Below, one piece after another: positions 55,101 through 64,000 of a stretch of DNA of 64,000 nt; the stretch's first letter is position 1; every line of letters begins with the position of its first letter. Location: NCBI GenBank assembly GCA_036566925.1, contig DATCVI010000055.1:1-64000 (forward strand), read 5' to 3'. The notes beneath the pieces were generated by a model, which did no database searches, was not told the DNA's origin, and saw only the letters and a program-made list of their open reading frames with translations. Source of the DNA: Stenotrophomonas_A sp036566925. GTDB taxonomy: Bacteria; Pseudomonadota; Gammaproteobacteria; Xanthomonadales; Xanthomonadaceae. Both the position numbers and the translations under genes were made by a program.

Positions 55101-55615
55101 ACGAACTCAATGCGCGCAGCGAAGTGGGCAAGGGCAGCATGTTCTCGATCCAGCTTCCACGCGTGGCCGCCGGCCAGCCAGTGCGCGCGCCGGCCAACAA
55201 TCGATCCCGTGCCGCCACGCGCGATGATTCCCTGGCCGGGCTGCGCGTGCTGTGCGTGGACAACGACCAGGAAATCCTCGACGGCATGCGCGCGTTGCTC
55301 GGGCGCTGGCAAGTGGAGGTGATCACCGCGGCCACGGTGGACGAAGCGCTGGCGAAAATGGCGCTGCAGCCGGACGTGATGCTGGTCGATTACCACCTGC
55401 ACGACCGCCTGGACGGACTGGATACGCTCGACGCGCTGCAGGCAATCGCCAGCTCGCCGCTGCCAGGCGCCTTGCTGACCGCCGACGGCCGCGACGAGCT
55501 CAAGCAGCTCACGCGGACGCGCGGCTATCGCTTGTTGACCAAGCCGGTGAAACCGGCCTCTTTGCGCGCCTTCCTCAGCGCGCTGCACGAGCAAGCCCGC
55601 AGCAGCGCGTCCTAG
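52163..55615 (+). CDS. Hybrid histidine kinase with sodium:solute symporter domain (CrbS-like)
   Basis: An 1150-residue membrane sensor. Residues 1-500 form an SSS transporter-like domain with about 13 helices (FYGAVGTAVRNGVGYLPIYLGP). A STAC-like linker and a PAS domain (about 625-745; VDPEMRLTAWNRRYQELFGYP) follow, then HisKA with phospho-acceptor His791 in ISHDVLQPLN, an ATPase domain (NALRYTR, DTGPGIPEHH, GLGLGLSI) and a C-terminal receiver with Asp1076 (LVDYHLHD). This is the CrbS/MxtR architecture, which controls acetate use. The TTG start has GGAGGGG four bases upstream. Its partner is probably the LuxR-type regulator 0.9 kb away. Confidence 0.9.
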   Translation: MISSWILLSVSVGYAALLFAVAWWGDRRPLYPDRPWLRPAVYSLALAVYCSSWTFYGAVGTAVRNGVGYLPIYLGPLLLLIFGWRIIERLALIARSENTVSIADFISSRYGRSRRLAALVAVIALVGIVPYLALQYKAVAMSLEVLTGQSNDGRSFLSDPALYVALLMALFAALFGTRQADATEHHHGMMLAIALESVIKLVAMLAVGLFAWSWLGDHQLRIVDSARMLFEHTPSAGFVSQTILSFLAIVCLPRQFHVAVVECGDVGDIRRARWLFGGYLVLISAMVVPIASAGVALFGGGGQLADDSMVLALPLAEGNTVLALVAYVGGFSAATGMVIVASIALATMVSNDLVMPVLLRRSRGHAVAAAGRVLWIRRVAILLLALVAYSYYRSSSDDSTLASYGLMAFAAVAQFAPGVLGGLYWRGASRKGVEAGMLLGFATWIYTLLLPAMTMAGGFDTGWLLNGPFGISWLRPQQLFGMSGWDSLAHGTFWSLLANVGALMVVSARWRPGVDERLRAAPFLDPYSQRPAVAGAWPGHVHVSDLLTLAERVVGERHAHRAFVEQANALGRELQSNAVADRAWVQFTERLLAASIGAASARLVLTSLLRGSGMELGEVVAVLDEAGQELRFNREILSTTLENISAAVSVVDPEMRLTAWNRRYQELFGYPDGMLYVGRPVADLIRYNAERGELGEGDTEDQIERRIRHMRAGSPHVFERTRSDGKVVEMRGQALPGGGYVTSYNDITDYKRAEKALLEANETLEQRVAERSHEAEVAQQSKTRFLAAISHDVLQPLNAARLFASALRDSAQNSEEQRHLAERVDASLRAAEELLDGLLDVSRLDAGGLRPTIEDFDAGVLIAELAAQYAPVAASRGLRLQVHARQIWVRSDRRLLRRVMQNFIANALRYTRQGRIILGMRPRGAQVELQVWDTGPGIPEHHMRQIFNEFHRYQQPFDWGEQGLGLGLSICQRISRLLLHELNARSEVGKGSMFSIQLPRVAAGQPVRAPANNRSRAATRDDSLAGLRVLCVDNDQEILDGMRALLGRWQVEVITAATVDEALAKMALQPDVMLVDYHLHDRLDGLDTLDALQAIASSPLPGALLTADGRDELKQLTRTRGYRLLTKPVKPASLRAFLSALHEQARSSAS

Positions 55616-55623
55616 CGCCGGAC

Positions 55624-56208
55624 TTACGCGGCGCCGTTGAGGTGTTCGAACAGGATGGTCGCGCCGACCAGCACCAGGATCACGCCACCGATGATTTCCG
55701 CGCGCTTGCCGGCGAACGCGCCGAGTGCGCGTCCCAGCATGATGCCGAGGGTGACCATCGTCAGTGTGCATAGGCCGATGACGGCGGCGACCACGCCGAT
55801 ATGCACATCCAGGAACGCCAGGCCCACGCCGATGGCCATCGCATCGATGCTGGTGGCCAGGCCGGTGGTGGCCAATGACCAGAGGCGGCCGTGGCGCTCA
55901 CCATTTGCCGCGACCTGCTCCGGCGCTTCGGGTTGTGGTCGAAGGCCGGCGATGATCATGTGGGTGCCTAGCGCGCCGAGCAGGCCAAACGCGATCCAAT
56001 GGTCGAACGACTCGACATACGAAGAAGCAGCGCGGCCGATCAGCCAGCCGATCAGCGGGGTGATGGCTTCGACGGCGCCGAAGATCAGGCCGGCGCGCAG
56101 GGCATCGGCGAAACGCGGCTTGCCCATGGCCGCGCCCTTGCCGATGGCAGCGGCGAAAGCGTCGGTGGACATGGCCAGGCCAATGAGCAGGATCGAGAGG
56201 AACGACAT
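55624..56208 (-). CDS. mntP: Manganese efflux pump MntP
   Basis: A 194-residue inner-membrane exporter of Mn2+. Six helices; markers are the repeated Asp motifs AMSTDAFAAAIGKG and TSIDAMAIGVGLAF, plus a cytoplasmic loop. The ATG at 56208 starts the family-like MSFLSILLIGLAMS; longer starts run into the riboswitch. Preceded by a manganese riboswitch. Ends eight bases from the convergent histidine kinase gene. Confidence 0.95.
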   Translation of the reverse strand: MSFLSILLIGLAMSTDAFAAAIGKGAAMGKPRFADALRAGLIFGAVEAITPLIGWLIGRAASSYVESFDHWIAFGLLGALGTHMIIAGLRPQPEAPEQVAANGERHGRLWSLATTGLATSIDAMAIGVGLAFLDVHIGVVAAVIGLCTLTMVTLGIMLGRALGAFAGKRAEIIGGVILVLVGATILFEHLNGAA

Positions 56209-56276
56209 GCAAGGCTTCGGGTCGGGCACGACGACAACGGCTTGCGCACACGCCCAACCGCTGTTGTGCGCGCAGA

Positions 56277-56378
56277 CCGCTGGTCTCGCCAACCATCAAT
56301 GGCTGCCGGCGCCACGGCGCAATGGCCGAGTATGTTGACGCGGGCGCTTCCGTACGGAAGCAGGCTACTCCCCAAGGG
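56277..56378 (-). promoter_or_regulatory. yybP-ykoY manganese riboswitch of mntP
   Basis: On the minus strand the leader carries the family's core signatures in order: TTGGGGAGTAGCC, the CGTCAACATACTCG loop and TGGCGAGACCA. These match the yybP-ykoY RNA that senses Mn2+ and is common upstream of mntP. About 70 bases then separate it from the ATG. No T-run is present there, so control may act on translation. Mn2+ is expected to switch the pump on. Confidence 0.9.
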
Positions 56379-56469
56379 GACGCGCAGTTTACAGGTCGAC
56401 CGCGGGTTTGGGCGGCCGGCGGCGAAATGCGCAGGCCGGCCTGATCTTCTTAGCCAGGGCTAATCCGGC

Positions 56470-57135
56470 TCACTCTTCTTCTGGCGGCAACACGATCCCG
56501 TCGGCATCGATCGCCAGCTTGCCCGCCATCAACACTGCCTGGGTGCGGTTGGTGACGCCCAGCTTGCGCAGGATCGCGGTGACGTGCGCCTTGATCGTCG
56601 CTTCCGATACACCCAGGTCATAGGCGATCTGCTTGTTCAACAGCCCCGACCCGAGCATCTGCAACACGCGGAACTGCTGTGGGGTCAACTCGCGCAGGCG
56701 CTGGCCGACCTCGCGCTCCTCGCGATCGGTGGGCGGCAGGTGCTGGGCCTCGGCGGGAATCCAGCGTTCGCCATCGAGCACGGTCGACAATGCCTGGCCG
56801 ATCGTGTCCGAGTCGGCCGACTTGGGAATGAAACCGAATGCGCCATGGTCGATTGCCCGGCGCATGATCGTCGGCTCCTCGCGCGCGGACACCACCACCA
56901 CCGGCAATTGCGGATGCAACGCGCGCAGGTGCACCAACGCACTGAAGCCTTGCGCGCCCGGCATGTTGAGGTCCATCAGCAGCAGGTCGGCATCGGCGTG
57001 GGCGTCGGCCAGGGTGTACAGGGCCTCGACGTTGTCGGCCTCGAATAATTGCACCCCCGGCATCACCCGCTGTACCGCGGCGCGCAAGGCTTCGCGAAAC
57101 AGCGGGTGGTCGTCGGCGATCAGCAGGGTTGGCAT
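56470..57135 (-). CDS. LuxR-family response regulator (CrbR-like)
   Basis: A 221-residue NarL/LuxR-type regulator. Receiver domain (1-120) with phospho-acceptor Asp55 (LLMDLNMPG) and acidic ADDHP; C-terminal helix-turn-helix (about 148-205; LTPQQFRVLQMLGSGLLNKQIA, VSEATIKAHVTAILRKLGV). It follows acetyl-CoA synthetase by 10 bases in the same direction, so the enzyme and regulator are probably one operon. By analogy to CrbR it would be phosphorylated through the CrbS-like kinase and activate acs. Confidence 0.9.
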   Translation of the reverse strand: MPTLLIADDHPLFREALRAAVQRVMPGVQLFEADNVEALYTLADAHADADLLLMDLNMPGAQGFSALVHLRALHPQLPVVVVSAREEPTIMRRAIDHGAFGFIPKSADSDTIGQALSTVLDGERWIPAEAQHLPPTDREEREVGQRLRELTPQQFRVLQMLGSGLLNKQIAYDLGVSEATIKAHVTAILRKLGVTNRTQAVLMAGKLAIDADGIVLPPEEE

Positions 57136-57145
57136 GGGCGGCGGG

Positions 57146-59089
<1,944 letters not shown>

Positions 59090-59211
59090 GGCACCCTCAC
59101 TTGCACTCAGCTTCTTGGATTCGGGCGGCTCCGGGCGTGAGCGCCGGGCCGAGACAGTCAGTTTGCCGCATCCCCCCTGTGCTGAGCCATGCCGCTGCCG
59201 GGGTGGGTCTT

Positions 59212-59221
59212 AGACCATGGT
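59212..59221. promoter_or_regulatory. Possible operator between acs and the porin gene
   Basis: A perfect GACCATGGTC palindrome flanked by CTTA and GTAAG. It lies mid-way in the divergent 258-bp gap. A LuxR-type regulator could bind here, but this is position-based only. Confidence 0.3.
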
Positions 59222-59347
59222 CGTAAGGCACCTGCACATCGCCCGCGCTACGACCAAAGGCGAATAGGCGGCCCCTCGCCGCTGCCGCACCCTCCGGACG
59301 AGCCGTGCCCTGTTGGGGTGCGGCCTACCATTATTCGGGAGGGAGTA

Positions 59348-60763
59348 ATGAACATCCGCAAAGCATCACTGGTTCGCCGTCCGCTGGCGGCCGCGCTGTT
59401 CGTCGCCCTGATTGCCCCAGGCGCGGCGTGGGCGCAGACGGCGCGGGAAAAGGCACTGGAAGCGCGCGTCGAACAGCTCGAACAGCAGGTCAACTTGCTG
59501 CTGCAAGCGCAGCAACAGCAACAAGGCCAGCTGACCCAGGCGCAGACCCAGATCACCGAAGTAAAAACCGCCCAGGCCGCGGTTGCCAATCCAACACCGC
59601 CCAAGCCTGGCGCACCGGCTCCGATCCAGAAGACCGCGATCTCCGCCGGCGCCGGTCCCAACACCCGCTTCACCTATGGCGGCTTCATCAAGCTCGACGC
59701 CTCGGTCACCAGCACCAACGATGGCGACATCGCCGACGGCAGCGTCGGCCGCCTGTTCTACGTGCCCAAGACCATCCCGGTGGGCGGCGGCCACACCCGC
59801 GAGGGCGGAGCGGACACCGACATGGGCGCGCAGTTCTCGCGCTTCTGGTTCGCCACCGATACCGACCTGGATAGCGGCAACAAGCTCAAGAGCTATTTGG
59901 AGTTCGACCTGTTCGGTGGCGGCAGCACCGCCTTCACCGGCAACGAGCTGGCTACCAACACCTACGGCCTGACCGTGCGCCAGGCCTACGTGCAATGGAA
60001 CAACTGGTTGGCCGGCCAGGCCTGGACCAACTTCCAGGACACCGCCGCGCTGCCGGACACGGTCGACTTCCTCGGCCCCACCGAAGGCACGGTGTTCGTG
60101 CGCCAGGCCCAGATCCGCTACACCCAGGGTCCGTGGTCGGTATCGATGGAAAACCCGGAGACGGCGATCACGCCGTACCGCGGCAACATGGGCCAGATCC
60201 AGAGCGACGACGGCGCCGTGCCGGACTTCACCTTCCGCTACAACCCGAAGGGCGACTGGGGTCACTTCTCGGTCGCCGGCCTGGTTCGCCAGCTGAAGTA
60301 CCAGAACGGCCCGCTCAACGTGAACTCGGACAAGATGGGCTGGGGCCTGAGCTTGTCGGGCAAGTGGAATGTCGGCAAGAACGACGACATCCGCTACATG
60401 ATCACCGGCGGCGAAGGCGTGGGACGCTACATCGGCCTGGCCCTGAACAACGACGCCGCGCTCGATGCCACCGGCGACCTCGACAACATCGGCGCAATCG
60501 CCGGCTTCGTCGGCTGGCGCCATGCGTTCTCGACCAAGTTGCGCGGCAACGTCTTCTACTCGCGCGCCGAATACGACAACCCCACCGACCTCACCGGCCT
60601 GGGCATCACCAAGTCGGCGCAATCGGCGCACATCAACCTCATCTACTCGCCGTTGCCGAAGCTGGACCTGGGCGCCGAGTACATCTGGGGCCAGCGTGAA
60701 ATCGAAACTGGCGACCGCGGCGAGCTGAACCGCCTGCAGACGCACGTCAAATACACCTTCTGA
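59348..60763 (+). CDS. DcaP-like trimeric outer-membrane porin
   Basis: A 471-residue porin. Signal peptide ending APGAAWA, an N-terminal coiled coil (about 31-80; ALEARVEQLEQQVNLLLQAQ, Gln-rich), a Pro-rich linker, then a 16-strand barrel (GGFIKLDASVTSTNDGD; KLKSYLEFDLFGGG; LQTHVKYTF ending in Phe). DcaP-family porins import small organic anions such as dicarboxylates. GGGAGGGAG precedes the ATG. Eleven bases separate it from the MHS transporter gene, so outer and inner membrane uptake are co-transcribed. Confidence 0.9.
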   Translation: MNIRKASLVRRPLAAALFVALIAPGAAWAQTAREKALEARVEQLEQQVNLLLQAQQQQQGQLTQAQTQITEVKTAQAAVANPTPPKPGAPAPIQKTAISAGAGPNTRFTYGGFIKLDASVTSTNDGDIADGSVGRLFYVPKTIPVGGGHTREGGADTDMGAQFSRFWFATDTDLDSGNKLKSYLEFDLFGGGSTAFTGNELATNTYGLTVRQAYVQWNNWLAGQAWTNFQDTAALPDTVDFLGPTEGTVFVRQAQIRYTQGPWSVSMENPETAITPYRGNMGQIQSDDGAVPDFTFRYNPKGDWGHFSVAGLVRQLKYQNGPLNVNSDKMGWGLSLSGKWNVGKNDDIRYMITGGEGVGRYIGLALNNDAALDATGDLDNIGAIAGFVGWRHAFSTKLRGNVFYSRAEYDNPTDLTGLGITKSAQSAHINLIYSPLPKLDLGAEYIWGQREIETGDRGELNRLQTHVKYTF

Positions 60764-60774
60764 GGAAGCCGGAC

Positions 60775-62436
60775 ATGTCCAGCACTACCGTCAACAACGC
60801 CCACAAGGCCGTCCTTACCGGAGGGCACAAGAAAGTCATCTTCGCCTCCAGCCTCGGCACCGTGTTCGAGTGGTACGACTTCTATCTATATGGTTCGCTC
60901 GCCGCGATCATCGCCAAGCAGTTCTTCAGCGGCGTCAACGAGACCACCGGCTTCATCTTCGCCCTGTTGGCCTTCGCCGCAGGCTTCGCGGTGCGGCCAT
61001 TCGGTGCGGCGTTCTTCGGTAGCCTCGGCGACCGCATCGGCCGCAAGTACACCTTCCTGATCACGATCCTGATCATGGGTATGTCGACCTTCGTGGTCGG
61101 CATCCTGCCCAACTACGCCAGTATTGGCTTTGCCGCACCGGTGATCCTGATCATCCTGCGCCTGTTGCAGGGCTTGGCGTTGGGCGGCGAGTACGGCGGT
61201 GCGGCGACCTACGTCGCCGAACACGCGCCAGAGGGTAAGCGCGGCCTGTACACCAGCTTCATCCAGACCACCGCCACGCTCGGCCTGTTCCTGTCGCTGC
61301 TGGTGATTCTGGGCACCCGCCTGGGCCTGGGCACCGAGAAGTTCGAAGCCTGGGGCTGGCGTATTCCGTTCCTGGTGTCGATCGTGCTGCTGGGCGTGTC
61401 GGTGTGGATCCGCATGCAGCTGAGCGAGTCGCCGCTGTTCCAGCAGATGAAGTCCGAAGGCAAGGGCTCCAAGCAGCCGTTCCGCGACAGCCTCAAGGGT
61501 GGCAACCTCAAGCTGATGCTGCTGGTGCTGCTCGGTGCCACCGCCGGCCAGGCCGTGGTGTGGTACGGCGGCCAGTTCTACTCGCTGTTCTTCCTCACCC
61601 AGGCGCTGAAGGTCGACGGCACCACCGCCAACCTGCTCATCGCCGGTGCGCTGGCCCTGGCCACGCCGTTCTTCGTGGTGTTCGGCTGGTTGTCGGACAA
61701 GATAGGCCGCAAGAAGATCATCATGGCCGGCTGCCTGCTGGCCGCGCTGACCTACTTCCCGATCTTCAAGGGCATCACCCATTACGCCAACCCGGCCATC
61801 GAGGAAGCACGCAGCAAGTCCCCGGCGCTGGTTGTCGCCGATCCGGATACCTGCAGCTTCCAGTTCGATCCGGCCAACGTGCGCAAGTTCACCAGTGCCT
61901 GCGACGTGGCCACCGCCGCGCTGACCAAGGCTGGCGTGCCGTATGAGATCAAGCCGGCGGCCCCCGGTTCGCTGGCGCAGATCAACGTGGGCGGGACCGA
62001 ATTGCCCTCCTACGATGCCACCGGGCTGGCCAAGGACGACGCCAAGGCCAAGGCCGATGCGTTCGGCAAGGAACTGAAGGGTGCGCTGGGCGCGGCCGGT
62101 TATCCGGAAAAGGCCGACCCGGCCCGCATCAACATCCCGATGACGCTGCTGTTGCTGTGGCTGCTGGTGATCTACGTGACCATGGTCTATGGCCCGATCG
62201 CCGCCTATCTGGTGGAGCTGTTCCCGACCCGCATCCGCTACACCTCGATGTCTCTGCCGTACCACATCGGCAACGGCTGGTTCGGTGGCTTCCTGCCGGC
62301 GATCTCGTTCGGCCTGGTGGCCGGTACCGGCAATATGTACAACGGCTTGTGGTACCCGATCGGCGTGGCCGTGATGACCCTGATCATCGGCACGCTGTTC
62401 CTGCGCGAGACCAAGGACGTGGATCTCAGCAAGTAA
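60775..62436 (+). CDS. MHS-family MFS metabolite:proton symporter
   Basis: A 553-residue inner-membrane carrier. MHS features: FASSLGTVFEWYDFYLYG at the start, RPFGAAFFGSLGDRIGRKYTF, LQGLALGGEYGGAATYVAEHAP. Unusual is a hydrophilic insert of about 120 residues (about 333-452) with two cysteines (DPDTCSF, TSACDV) between two late membrane helices. Relatives move citrate, alpha-ketoglutarate, shikimate or proline betaine; the substrate here is probably a small carboxylate, given acs and the porin. Followed by a strong double terminator. Confidence 0.88.
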   Translation: MSSTTVNNAHKAVLTGGHKKVIFASSLGTVFEWYDFYLYGSLAAIIAKQFFSGVNETTGFIFALLAFAAGFAVRPFGAAFFGSLGDRIGRKYTFLITILIMGMSTFVVGILPNYASIGFAAPVILIILRLLQGLALGGEYGGAATYVAEHAPEGKRGLYTSFIQTTATLGLFLSLLVILGTRLGLGTEKFEAWGWRIPFLVSIVLLGVSVWIRMQLSESPLFQQMKSEGKGSKQPFRDSLKGGNLKLMLLVLLGATAGQAVVWYGGQFYSLFFLTQALKVDGTTANLLIAGALALATPFFVVFGWLSDKIGRKKIIMAGCLLAALTYFPIFKGITHYANPAIEEARSKSPALVVADPDTCSFQFDPANVRKFTSACDVATAALTKAGVPYEIKPAAPGSLAQINVGGTELPSYDATGLAKDDAKAKADAFGKELKGALGAAGYPEKADPARINIPMTLLLLWLLVIYVTMVYGPIAAYLVELFPTRIRYTSMSLPYHIGNGWFGGFLPAISFGLVAGTGNMYNGLWYPIGVAVMTLIIGTLFLRETKDVDLSK

Positions 62437-62449
62437 CTGTCCCCCCCTG

Positions 62450-62467
62450 GCCGGCGCTCGCGCCGGC
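62450..62467 (+). terminator. First hairpin after the MHS gene
   Basis: GCCGGCG pairs with CGCCGGC around a four-base loop, 14 bases after the stop. No T-run follows, so it is likely an accessory stem to the next hairpin. Confidence 0.45.
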
Positions 62468-62476
62468 TGCTTTACG

Positions 62477-62502
62477 CGCCGGCCTTTGGCCGGCGTTTTT
62501 TT
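62477..62502 (+). terminator. Intrinsic terminator of the porin-MHS operon
   Basis: CGCCGGCC pairs with GGCCGGCG around a TTT loop and is followed by seven T residues. A textbook intrinsic terminator. Confidence 0.9.
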
Positions 62503-62517
62503 GGAGGCGGTCGCGCC

Positions 62518-62546
62518 CTTGTAGGAGGGGCTTCAGCCCCGAGCTG
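62518..62546 (+). repeat. GTAG-type REP element
   Basis: TTGTAGGAG followed by the stem GGGGCT TC AGCCCC (62527-62540) and GAGC. This is the shape of the SMAG/REP family of Stenotrophomonas and Xanthomonas relatives, mobilised by RAYT (TnpA-REP) transposases. Only one copy was seen here. Confidence 0.7.
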
Positions 62547-62587
62547 TCGGCACCGGCCCACCCACTGCCGCGCGATATAGTCGCCCG

Positions 62588-63991
62588 ATGACCGAAGCGA
62601 CGCTCGAAACAACCCTCGCCACCCTGCGCAACGCCTGGCAACGCCAGCGGCCGTCGCTGACACAACGCCGCGCCGATCTGCAGCGCCTGCGTGCAACGCT
62701 CAAGCAGCATCTCCCGGAAATGGCCGAGGCCATCGCCGCCGACTTCGGCCATCGCTCCCGCCACGAATCGCTGCTGGCCGATGGCATGACGGTGCTCGGC
62801 GAGATCGACCATCTATTGCGGCATCTGCGCACGTGGAGCCGCCCGCGCCGCGTCGGCGCCGGTTGGCGACTGTGGCCGGCGCGCGCTGAGGTGCGGCCGA
62901 CGCCGCTCGGCGTGGTCGGGGTGATCGCGCCGTGGAACTACCCGGTCAACCTGGCCCTGGTGCCGTTGGCCACCGCGATTGCCGCCGGCAACCATGTGCT
63001 GCTCAAACCTTCCGAGCACGCGCCGCGCACGGCCGCCTTCCTGCGCCGGCTCCTCGCCGAGGTGTTCCCGGCCGAGCGCGTGGCTGTGGTCGAAGGCGGC
63101 GCCGAGGTCGCTGCCGCCCTGGCCGCTTTGCCGCTCGACCATCTGCTGTTCACCGGCTCGACCGCTGTCGGCCGCAAGGTCATGGCCGCCGCCGCGGCGA
63201 ACCTGACGCCGCTGACGCTGGAACTGGGCGGCAAGTCGCCGGCGATCGTCTGCCCGGGCTATCCCCTGGGTCGCGCCGCCGCGCGCCTGGCCAGCGGCAA
63301 GTGGTTCAACGCCGGCCAGACCTGCATTGCGCCGGACTACGTGCTGCTGCCGCAGGCCGACGCGCCCGCCCTGGTCGAAGCGCTGCGTGGCCAGGTGCGC
63401 GAACGCTATGGCGACTTCTCCGGCGAGTTGGCCGACTACACGCGCATCATCAACGCGGTCCAATACGCGCGGCTGCGCGGTTGGCTGCAGGAAGCGCGCG
63501 AGCGCGGCGTGCAGATCATCGAACTGGCGACAGTCGACCCCGTGCGCGCCGACGCCGAGCGGCTGATTCCTCCGACCCTCGTCCTCGACCCGCCGGCCGA
63601 CCTGGCGCTGATGCGCGAGGAAATCTTCGGGCCGATCCTGCCGGTGCTCGGTTACCGCACGCTGGACCAGGCGATCATGGGCATCGCCGCGCGCGAACGT
63701 CCGCTGGCCTTGTATCCGTTCTCGCTACAGCGTGCCGAGGTCGAGCGCATCCTCGCCGGTACGGTGGCCGGCGGCATCACCGTCAACGACACCCTGCTGC
63801 ATTTCGCCGCCAATGGCTTGCCGTTCGGCGGCGTCGGCGCCAGCGGCATGGGCGCATACCACGGCCGTGCCGGCTTCGACGCGCTGAGCAAGCTGCTGCC
63901 GATCCTGTGGCAGCGCCAACGCTCGGCGACCGACCTGCTCAAGCCGCCTTACGCGCGGATTGATCGCCTGCTGCACTGGCTGCTGCGCTAG
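62588..63991 (+). CDS. calB: Coniferyl aldehyde dehydrogenase
   Basis: A 467-residue NAD(P)+-dependent aldehyde dehydrogenase of the coniferyl-aldehyde type, oxidising coniferyl aldehyde to ferulate. Motifs: GVVGVIAPWNYPVNLALVPLA, LFTGSTAVGRKV, the catalytic Glu in LELGGKSPA, catalytic Cys in FNAGQTCIAPDYV, and EEIFGPILPVL. Short ALDH length with a C-terminal membrane-like tail (FDALSKLLPILWQR ... RLLHWLLR), as in fatty aldehyde dehydrogenases. General aliphatic or aromatic aldehydes are also possible. The stop lies near the window end, so the gene appears complete. Confidence 0.88.
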   Translation: MTEATLETTLATLRNAWQRQRPSLTQRRADLQRLRATLKQHLPEMAEAIAADFGHRSRHESLLADGMTVLGEIDHLLRHLRTWSRPRRVGAGWRLWPARAEVRPTPLGVVGVIAPWNYPVNLALVPLATAIAAGNHVLLKPSEHAPRTAAFLRRLLAEVFPAERVAVVEGGAEVAAALAALPLDHLLFTGSTAVGRKVMAAAAANLTPLTLELGGKSPAIVCPGYPLGRAAARLASGKWFNAGQTCIAPDYVLLPQADAPALVEALRGQVRERYGDFSGELADYTRIINAVQYARLRGWLQEARERGVQIIELATVDPVRADAERLIPPTLVLDPPADLALMREEIFGPILPVLGYRTLDQAIMGIAARERPLALYPFSLQRAEVERILAGTVAGGITVNDTLLHFAANGLPFGGVGASGMGAYHGRAGFDALSKLLPILWQRQRSATDLLKPPYARIDRLLHWLLR

Positions 63992-64000
63992 CGCGGCTCA

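Overview
This is a high-GC Gammaproteobacterial chromosome segment. Oar-type TonB-dependent receptors, a GTAG-type REP element, cellobionate phosphorylase and coniferyl aldehyde dehydrogenase genes, and the general gene style suggest the order Lysobacterales (Xanthomonadales: Lysobacter, Luteimonas, Xanthomonas, Stenotrophomonas relatives). That placement is inferred from gene content; no rRNA or tRNA gene was seen. Most of the window is densely packed core genome with many ATGA, GTGA and TAATG stop/start overlaps.

Layout. 0-5 kb: the 3' end of mutM, an ECF sigma factor with its own Ser/Thr kinase, a secreted DUF4380-like protein and the Tat-exported glucan protein OpgD. 5-11.6 kb: thymidine kinase, a Sel1-repeat protein, Rep helicase, an acetyltransferase, YceH, an e(P4)-type lipoprotein phosphatase and pyrF. 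11.6-18.6 kb: two tandem paralogous TonB-dependent receptors with LacI-family-like operator motifs upstream of each and a possible small RNA between them. 18.6-23.1 kb: a lipoprotein, plsB followed by a diverged copy of its own 3' end, and DUF488 and DUF465 genes. 23-31 kb: ttcA, rdgC, a YgjP-like peptidase, an alpha/beta hydrolase, hemH, a SYLF protein, tatABC and a membrane protein. 31-43.3 kb: a class I glutamine amidotransferase, a GspE-type ATPase, glyQ, a glutathione S-transferase, glyS, tamA and tamB.

43.3-45.4 kb is a small accessory patch: a RES/Xre toxin-antitoxin pair whose promoter lies in an 11-bp inverted repeat, and an alpha-lytic-like secreted serine protease. 45.5-52.1 kb: an S46 dipeptidyl-peptidase and a divergent sugar-acid module (gluconokinase; GPH symporter plus GH94 phosphorylase) that reads as a cellobionate route: import, phosphorolysis to glucose-1-phosphate and gluconate, then phosphorylation of gluconate.

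52.1-62.4 kb looks like an acetate/carboxylate unit: a CrbS-like hybrid histidine kinase with a sodium:solute-symporter domain, a LuxR-type regulator (CrbR-like) directly behind acetyl-CoA synthetase, and a divergent DcaP-like porin plus MHS-family transporter. Inserted in it is mntP behind a clear yybP-ykoY manganese riboswitch. The window ends with a terminator pair, a REP-like repeat and a coniferyl aldehyde dehydrogenase gene.

No whole unknown system stands out. The best leads are the phospho-switch signature in the ECF sigma factor, the duplicated plsB tail with only synonymous differences, the paired TonB receptors with operators and a possible sRNA, the toxin-antitoxin promoter palindrome, the unusual alpha-lytic-like protease, and the complete-looking cellobionate module.
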